Source: Prorocentrum cordatum (taxonomy: Eukaryota > Sar > Dinophyceae > Prorocentrales > Prorocentraceae). Taken from it: DNA of 64,000 bases. Position 1 is the first letter of the stretch. Each line of letters opens with the position of its first letter. The position numbers were made by a program, and so were the translations under genes. The notes beneath the pieces were generated by a model. It ran no database searches. It saw nothing but the letters and a program-made list of their open reading frames with translations, and was not told the origin of the DNA. The stretch is from the NCBI GenBank assembly GCA_963575745.1, contig CAUYUJ010020572.1, positions 1 to 64,000 of the forward strand. Reading direction: 5' to 3'. Positions 56,690 through 64,000 of the stretch are shown here, piece after piece.

Positions 56690-59155
56690 TGCACGACTGC
56701 GCGCGGCGCACAACGCGCGCGGGACACGCGCGCGCGACGGAGCAGCGCGCGCACAACAACGCTCGCGCACAACACCAACCTTTAGAAACCCGCACAGCTC
56801 AACATGTTTCCTGTTCCACCCCACTACCCACTACCCCGCCCACCCATTCGCCCCCTCGTCCGACGCACCGCCACCGCACGCCTGAAAGATGGCTCGAAAC
56901 TTCCTCGCGACATACCAGGAAACTCGACACATATTGGTCTGCGACGTGCGCGGAAGGAACTCGGGACAATGACGCCCGCAAGGGAACGTCGGCGCAGCGC
57001 TTCAACGCAGCGGCGCCCCCCCTCCCTTACCATCATCCACCCGCCCAGCCCGTTCTGGAATGGTAGCGGCGAAGCGGCAGGGCGCCCCGCGCGCGGCAAA
57101 CAGACGTAAGGTTCGTTGGCGCCGACGCCAGACAGCGCTGGCGCATGGCAACGCTTGCAACGACGCTTTTCGCGAATTGCAGATACACACGCGCGCGGTT
57201 GCAGGCCGCAAGCAACGCAAGCACGGCGCGCATGCACGGACGCAAAACCGCACGCGCGAAGAACTTGCACCGACGGTTGCCCTCGGAAGTTAACATGCAC
57301 CCCGAACGTTGCCCCCGCCACCAACGCCCCTCCCCCGTTTCCCCTACAAACGGCATTGCCAATGCTGCGGCATCTGCGGGCTTCCGCTGCGCGCTTCCAC
57401 CTGGGCAGCGGCGCGCGCGGCCCTGATGGCGCGCCGCCGCCATGTCGCCGACCCTTCGGTCTTCGGGTCGGCGAAGTGAGTGGCGCTGCCGGTGGCGCGC
57501 CGCCTTCCCCTGCGCAGCGCGAAAGGCGCGGCCCATGACCTGCCCCACGCAGCGCGCGATCCCGCGCGCAACAACATGGGCCATGCAGCACGGCGCATGG
57601 GCGTTATAGATCTTGAAAAGGCCCCACGCAAAACGCCGAATGGAGTGGCGGCGCGGGGCTGCGTGAAACCAGCCAATCCACTGCGGCGCCGCAGTGATGC
57701 TGGACGCCGAACGCGTTCTAGCCCCAGATCCCGCTGAGGTCGCCGACGCCCATGCGACTGATCACGCCCCGCTTGACGCCGTCGGGGAAGTAGTAAGCGC
57801 AAGCGCCCCCGTCGCATGCGTGACGTGGGCAGCGTGTGCCGCGGGTCGGCCTTCGCAATGCCTTCAGAAAAGAAGCCTGAACTCCCCGCCGACGCGCAGA
57901 TGATCCTCTGCCCGCGGCGACGTGCTGTCCCGCGCGACTCTGACGAAGCGGCGCCGACCTGATCCTGCGCAGGGCCACGCCAGCAAGCAGTCGCCCTGCG
58001 CACGGCCACGCCCTGCTGCTCATTCTCCTTCACGAGCGTGGACAGGGGCGCGCCGAATGCGCCTCGCCGCGCCACGGGGCCCGAACAAATCGCCAGAGGC
58101 AGTCGGGCAGCGATGGCCGCGCACGCACCCGCAACCGCTCGACGCGGCTGGCGCCACGGAGGCGTTCCCATCGGCGCCTTTTCCCGACGAACCAACGAAA
58201 TGTTAGGCGCAACCCAATTACTCTGTCATTGACGCCCACGGCCACGCGGGCCCCCATCCCCCTCTCCCACCCTGCGCTGCGCCCGTCTCATCCCCCCACC
58301 CCGCCCCCCCATCCGCCTCCCCCTGCGCGCGCCCACCCCCCGCTCCACCCCACTTCCCCCTTCCCACCGCGTCACTCCTCGCACCCTGCGCCGCGCCCGA
58401 TTCTTCTCACCGCCTGCACCCATCATATCCCCCCTCTCGCCACCTCGCTTGCCGACCCAGGAAGCCGCGACCGCCCGTCATACCCGCCCGCCTTGCACCC
58501 ACCCACCCCTCCCCCCCGCTGCCGCCACGCACCTGTGCTCTCCGCGCGCCATTTCCCAACCGACCGCGCCGCGATGCCAGCGTGCCCACCTGGTCGGCAA
58601 CCAGCCGACGCAACGGATTCGCCATGGTGGCCGCCTCGGCGCTGTTTCGCACGCCCAGCAACATTGCCTTCAAGCGGGCGATGCCCCGCGCCCACTGAGG
58701 CATGCCGAACTCCTGCAGCAAGGGCGCGACCGCGCATGATCGGATCCGCAGGCCCGCTGCGCAACGGGAATGCATTGTGGCGTAAAGGCCCCTCTTGCGC
58801 TGGACGCCGCGTCGAGCGCCAGGGGCAGACTTGCGAACGCCTCCATATGAGCGCGCCGTGCCCGCGGTAAAGCGCTCCGCGCGGCACGACAAGCCTGTCC
58901 ACGTCGTAGACGAAGCAACGCCGCGCCCGACGCGCCACACATGCGTTGGCCCCAGAAAAGCGCAGCCACGCCGAGCCATGCGAGCTCCAATCCCAAACAT
59001 GTACCTGAAGCCAATGGGGGCCACGCGCCCGCTGAGCACCACCAGCAGGTGGCTCCCCAGCTGGCGGCCCCCATGCCCCAGGCCGTCTGCATGGCGGTAA
59101 TTCCGCGAACAATGCAGCCTTTGACGCGCTGCCGATCGCCGACGCGCGGACTTGC
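56688..59155. other. CpG-dense region, no intact gene
   Basis: Composition as at 38540-43900. Minus-strand patches at about 57860-57720 (ACAYYFPDGVKRGVISRMGV) and 59080-58620 (LSGRVAPIGFRYMFGIGARM; LKAMLLGVRNSAEAATMANP) look like protein, but the surrounding frames break and I recognise no domain. Stretch 58260-58400 is C-rich. Confidence 0.45.
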
Positions 59156-61820
59156 AATTCTTGGCGCTTCGCGCACCCCCACAAGCCCATCCAGAAACGG
59201 TCGGCAGGGGCGTTGGTGAATCAGGGGCGGCAGAACGCATGCACTGCCGCAGCCGTATTCGAGAACACAGGCATCACACATAGCTTCCGCATTGAAGCTC
59301 AAGATGAAAACCAATGCAAATTACGATGGTGCTTCGGTGAGAGGTGGCGGGTAGTTCGATGACTCGTAATGGCTGTCGCACTGATTTGTCAATTGAACTC
59401 GCGTGCGTTCCGCACCTTGGAGGCATCTTGGGGCCCTCTTGGGGTTCGCTTGGGCACCTCTTGGGGCATCCTGGGGCTCCTTCTTGGGGCCATCATGGGG
59501 TCCTCTCAGGGCAGTCTTGGGGCTTCTTGGCTCGTTTGGAGCGTAGCGGTGCCCTCTCGGTGCCCTTTTGGAAAGTCTTGGAGCCCTCTTGGGGCTATTT
59601 TTTTTGCGGGTGGGGGGTTATGGAAAGCCTCTCGGGGCCGTATTAGCCCTTATGGCTAAAGAACGGGTGGGGGGGCAATCCCCCCCCCTCCCCCCCTCGG
59701 ATGCTCAGCAGTGCCGTCTTGGTGCCCCCTTGGCCAGCTCTTGGGGCGCTCTTGGGCGCTCTTGGGGCCGTCTGGCGGCTCTCTTGGGCATTGGGCCATC
59801 TTGGGGCAATCTTGAAGCCTCAAGGGGCCTTTGGAAGCGAAAAAAGCAAGAAGGCATACAAAAACAGTGATTTGCCTTAGGTGGTTGAAGGATGTTTGCC
59901 TCTGTGGGGCGGGGGGGGGCCCTTGGAGGCGTCGGAAGGCACTTGAAACCGTCTTGGGGCGAACTTGAAGCCTCTTGGGCGCGTGTCGGATGCTATATTG
60001 ACCCGTCTACCGCTATCTTGGGCCATCTTGGGGGCCATCTTGCGCTCTCGGGTGCCCTCTTAGAGCCACATTGGGCCATCTCTGACCCCGCCATGCCCCC
60101 CCCCCCCCCCCCCCTTCCTCCCCCGTCCAAACGCAGGGAGGGGGGTGCGAGGTAAACCCCCCGAGCAAGGAAAGGCAGGAGGTTGGAAAGGGAAACGCCC
60201 TAGACCACCTGCGCCCAGAGGGCTTGTGGGATTCGCCAACAGCGCGCCCTACCCCTCAAGAACTCCCCGACCCCACTCTGCCACGATGCGCGGCCGTGCC
60301 GCCAGCGGCCAGGTCAGCCCCTGGACCTGGTGCTTCGGAACCACGGAGTAGCTTTTGGCCAACTCCAAAAGCGTCGGGTTGCCGATGCCGACGTAGATCG
60401 GCGACGCGATCGGCACCGCCCGAGGCTGCGCCATATGGCGAAATTGCAACGTGCCTTCCGACGCGCAATGCCACGATATAGATACCCACCAACGTCCGAT
60501 GCATCCCTGCCCCGTCGCCCCCATCGCGCGCGCGAAATAACTGCAACCCCGCTGCGCGTAATCAGCGGCGCCGAGCTGCGCGTCATGGCACGACTTGAAC
60601 AGGCAAGGCGCAATACTGCAGGCGCAGGCGCATGCACCGTTGAACACTTGGAAGGCTCGTTGCTACCGCGCGAAAGCACGCGCAGCGGTGATAGAAGCAA
60701 TCCCACCAGCCCTCTGGGCGCAGGTGGTCTAAGGCGTTTCCCTTTTCCAACCTCCTGTCTTTCCCTGCTGGGGAGGTTTAGCCACCCCCCTCCCTCCCCC
60801 CGCGTGAGGACGGGGGGAGGGGGGGGGGGGGCGATCCCACAGCAGCGTCCAAGGTGGCCCAAGATGGCTCCAAGAGGGCCTCCGAGAGCGAAAGATGGGT
60901 TTCAAGATCGCCCACGATAGTTGTAGACGGGCCAGCATAGCCTCCGACACGCGCCCAAGAGGTCACAAGACGGCCCCAATACGTTTTCAAGTGCCCTCCG
61001 AAGCCTCCAAGGACCCCCCCGAGAGGCCAAAATCCTTCAAAAACTTAGAGCACATCAATTTGTTTGCCTTCTCTCTTGTTCGCATCCGAAGGGCTCTCGA
61101 GGCCTCAAGATGGTCCAAAGGTGGCCCAAGACAGCCCCCAGGGGGGCCCAAGAGAGCCCCAAGACGGCCCCAAGAGCGCTCCAAGAGCGGGCCAAGAGGG
61201 TCCCAAGACGGCATTCTTGAGCCCCCGAGGGGGGAGGGAGGGGGCAAGAACTCCCCCCCCTCCCCCCCCCCCCAGCCCCCACCCCCCACCCTCTTTTAGC
61301 CAAAAGGACAAATACTGACCCGAGAGCCCCAACCACCAAAAAAAATCCTAAAGGCCCCAGACCGCCCCAGACCCCCCCCCCCCCCCCCCCCCCCCCCCTC
61401 AAAAGAGCCCCAAGAGGGCCCCAATACGCCCCAAAAAGGGCCCCGAGAAGCCCCAAGAAGGCCATGAGAGGACCTCATGAGAGCTCCGAGGAAGCGCCCC
61501 AGGATGCCCCAAGAGGCGCCCAAGAGAACCCCAAGCGGGCCCCAAGATGCCTCCAAGTTTCGGGGCGCACGCGAGCTTAAGATGCAAATCGGTGCAACAG
61601 CCATTGCGAGTCATCGAAATACCGCTCACCCCTCATCGAAGCACCATCGTAACTTGCACAGATTGCCACCCTAAACTTCAATGCGGGAAGCTATGCATGA
61701 TGCTTGTGCTCCCAAAGGCGGCTGCGACACTGCATGCGTTCTGCCGCCCCTGCTTCACCAACTCTCCTGCTGATCGTTTATGGATGGGCTGGTGGGGATA
61801 CGCGAAGCGCCAATAATTTT
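59156..61820. mobile_element. Large foldback element, copy 2 (2.67 kb)
   Basis: Outer ends AATTCTTGGCGCTTCGCG and CGCGAAGCGCCAATAATTTT. Left arm 59156 to about 60228 and right arm about 60700-61820 mirror each other module by module as in copy 1, with CTTGGGG arrays (59410-60090) opposite CCCCAAG arrays (60840-61560). The loop (about 60230-60699) is different from copy 1: a 470-base CpG-dense segment without a poly(A) run. The outer ~150 bases are the most similar between the two copies. Confidence 0.9.
60249..60647 (-). other. Coding-like fragment in the loop of foldback copy 2
   Basis: A minus frame of 132 codons includes AQPRAVPIASPIYVGIGNPT, LLELAKSYSVVPKHQVQGLT and WPLAARPRIVAEW. Residue use looks natural rather than low-complexity, and the segment sits exactly between the arms. 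No domain recognised. It could be captured host sequence or a decayed element gene. Confidence 0.35.
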
Positions 61821-61824
61821 AGCG

Positions 61825-62760
61825 GTACCCACAGTAGTAGCAGCAGCAGTAGCAGCAGCAGCAAGCAGGTAGTAGCAACATGGCCTACTAGTCGCAGTAG
61901 CAGTTCTGGTAAGGGTAATAACAATATCTGCAGCAGCGGCAGCAAACTATGCCCTTGCAGTAACAGCAGCAACCGTTTTAATAATGTCGGCAGTACCGCG
62001 CGAATTGCCACGAGAGTCGCGCCGCGCCCTGCCCCGAGGCACGGGCGTAGATACCATGTCAATGCCGAACCAGATGTGGTATGTTGTAGACCGCTGGTGG
62101 CCACAGCTTAACCTAATGTATCAACGCGCATCGCGAGTGCGACCCTGCACACAAAGCATAAACAGTTATCGGCGTTGCGGCAGTGACAACAACAGAACGA
62201 TTACCCGTAGTGCGTGTAGTGGTAGAAGCAGCAGCAGTAGTAGTAGCAGTAGTAGTAACCGTATTGGCAGTCATCTAACTAATATTAGTAATGGTTGTAA
62301 CAATAGAAGTAAGTCTTCACGCAATATTAGTAGTAGTATGCGTATGGATAGCGCTAGTGACAACAGTAGTAGTAGCCGTAATGGTAGCAACAATAATGGT
62401 AACTGTTAAGTGGAGAGATCGTCGCCGTAACGTTAGTAAGTATAGTAGTAGTAGTAGTAGTGGACATACAGGCAGTAGCGACAGCAGTGGTCGTAGCCGT
62501 AGTTGCAGTAGCATTAAGGGTAGTAGTAATAGCAGCCGTGTTAGAAAAAAATAAGAGTAGTAGCATCTGTAGTAGTAGTAGCAGAACTAGTCGTCACAGT
62601 GGAAACGTAGTAGCCCGAGTAACCGCATTCGTGGCAGTGACAGTAGTAGTAGTCGTCGCGCTAGTAGCAACAACCAAAGTATCATCAATAAAACGAGTCG
62701 CAGTGGTAATAGATAGCAGTAGTAGTAATAACACATCGTATTCATTGAAATAACCGTAGC
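61825..62760. repeat. Degenerate AGT/AGC/GTA trinucleotide repeat
   Basis: AGTAGCAGC and TAGTAGTAG patches (61832-61870, 62228-62265, 62325-62400, 62440-62600) in partly complex sequence. Open frames are Ser/Asn-rich artefacts. Confidence 0.8.
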
Positions 62761-63882
62761 TGTTGAAGTGTCGACATATTCGTGGCAGCAGTAAAAATAG
62801 GGGGAGGGGGAGGAGAGGGAGAAATCGATTAGACGACTTTCGCACCAGAAGCCTACAAGAAGCACCACCAACAACAAGTACACCCAAATGATGCCCCAAA
62901 CAAACACGCGCTAAGGCAACCACGGACCCACCACAGACGCCCAAGAACACCGCGCCCTCAGAACCTCCAGGGCGCCTCCGAGCCGAGACAATACAGCTGG
63001 GATTCCGTGCCCGAGAGGGCCTCGAGAGGCCGCCCACCAGACACAATCAACCATGCACGAGACCCGACACATAACAACCCAGGTACCGCGGCGGCATTGC
63101 CCGCAGGCCATCGAATGAACGTCAGCGCGCGAAACGGCAAACGCAACGCCACGCACCGCGGATAACGCTCGCTCAGACGACAGTCGCACGCAGCGAACCT
63201 CATTTGTGCGAGCGCGACCACGTTGCAGAGGCGCGCACGAACACCACGCGCGCAACGCACGCTACGCGCACGCAACGCCGTACTTTACCATCGCGCGTGC
63301 GTTCGTGTGTTTCAGCGCGCGTAACGTATCTGATCGCTCGCATTGCCACCCACATGCGATCTCCCACGTCGGCGAAGGAAACAAGCAGAAGGGTGGGAAG
63401 GGGATGGGTTGGTGATGGGGGGCAGCAGAATGACGATAGAGGGAAGGGCTGGGCGAAAAGCAGAGCAGAAACGGACATGGAATGGACAGGGGGGGAGGGG
63501 GGAGAGAGAGAGAGAGAGAGAGGGGGGCAGATAAGGAGGCAGAGACTTTGAAAAGGAGGGAGGGCGCGGGGTGAAGCGAAGAAAGGGCGGGCGAAGGTCT
63601 GGGTCACCACAGTTCCCCCATGCCCCCACCGCCTGCGCCTGGCCCCCGAAGGAACCGCGAAGGAAAAAAAAACAATCGGGCCAGGGGCGCATATTTCACC
63701 AAAGGCACATCGGAACCGCAAAAAAAAAAAACAACTAACCATGTTGGGGGGGGGCTTTGGCGCCCGCTCCCACGAAGAAGACGCACGGGACGGAGGGGGG
63801 CCTGGCCATGGCGGCGGAGGAAAAGGAAGAAGGGGAGACGGATAGGAGGCCCATAGGGGAACTGAGGGTTGCACTTTTGCAC
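62761..63882. other. Mixed stretch, no gene; GA microsatellite at 63500
   Basis: 62930-63330 is CpG-dense like 38540-43900. 63501-63523 is a GA dinucleotide tract. Short A runs at 63664 and 63721. Probably intron of the gene whose exon begins at 63883. Confidence 0.45.
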
Positions 63883-64000
63883 CAAGCAGCGCCTTGAGCG
63901 CGAGCTCCGCGCCCTCCACGCCGCTCTGGTGGAGGTCGCCGACGTCCTCCACCGCGCGGAGCACCTGGAACTCGGGCTCGTATGGCGAGAAGGACATGCA
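63883..64000 (-). CDS. Partial exon of an unrecognised gene at the right edge
   Basis: Minus-strand frame reads CMSFSPYEPEFQVLRAVEDV, then GDLHQSGVEGAELALKALL, and is followed by G|GTGCAA, a GT donor at 63882-63881. It is hydrophilic, helix-forming and free of low-complexity, unlike the neighbouring intron-like sequence. The exon runs off the window at its 5' side, so whether the Met at 63997 is a start is unknown. No family assigned. Confidence 0.5.

Overview
The window looks like dinoflagellate nuclear DNA. The evidence is: a degraded copy of the dinoflagellate trans-spliced leader (7790-7809) fused to the 5' end of a LINE; exons whose donors are GT, GC or probably GA and whose acceptors are usually AG followed by G; tiny exons in multi-kilobase introns; and very high repeat and GC content. 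I cannot name the species. I see no rRNA, tRNA, CRISPR array, bacterial operon or organellar gene.

Layout. 1-775 is a CTA microsatellite. 1353-4221 (minus) is a two-exon membrane protein of the DUF1275/YoaK type. 4.7-7.8 kb holds microsatellites, a truncated end of a foldback element and a LINE remnant. 7790 to about 15.6 kb (plus) is an almost full-length but broken LINE: spliced-leader relict, zinc-finger ORF1, APE endonuclease, reverse transcriptase, RNase H. Its RT domain is split by a 1.76 kb element with perfect 14-bp terminal inverted repeats.

15.96-34.24 kb (minus) is a protein kinase gene. Four small exons (GGEL segment; HRDLK; DFG; GTLSYTAPE) join in frame across introns of 4.4, 5.6 and 8.0 kb. 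Those introns are filled with a ~77-bp minisatellite, GAT/GGA/CTC/GTC microsatellites, an 11-bp AGCTT array, a 102-bp tandem repeat, duplicated modules and small inverted-repeat elements. The kinase N-lobe exons and the exons after the APE motif were not found.

36.05-47.82 kb (minus) is a five-exon gene for a roughly 1,120-residue protein I do not recognise. It has paired CxxC motifs near the N-terminus and one intron of about 7.5 kb. 48.87-51.14 and 59.16-61.82 kb are two copies of a large foldback element with arms of about 1.06-1.1 kb. Two further minus-strand coding segments (53.3-54.2 and 55.6-56.2 kb) and the start of another at the right edge (63.88-64.0 kb) complete the gene content. 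A 100-base assembly gap lies at 53068-53167.

All recognised host genes are on the minus strand and the intact LINE is on plus. A degenerate ~11-bp repeat built on CCAAGACGGCC recurs in introns, in the element that splits the LINE and in the arms of the foldback elements, and is the most pervasive sequence theme. No promoter could be assigned to any gene.
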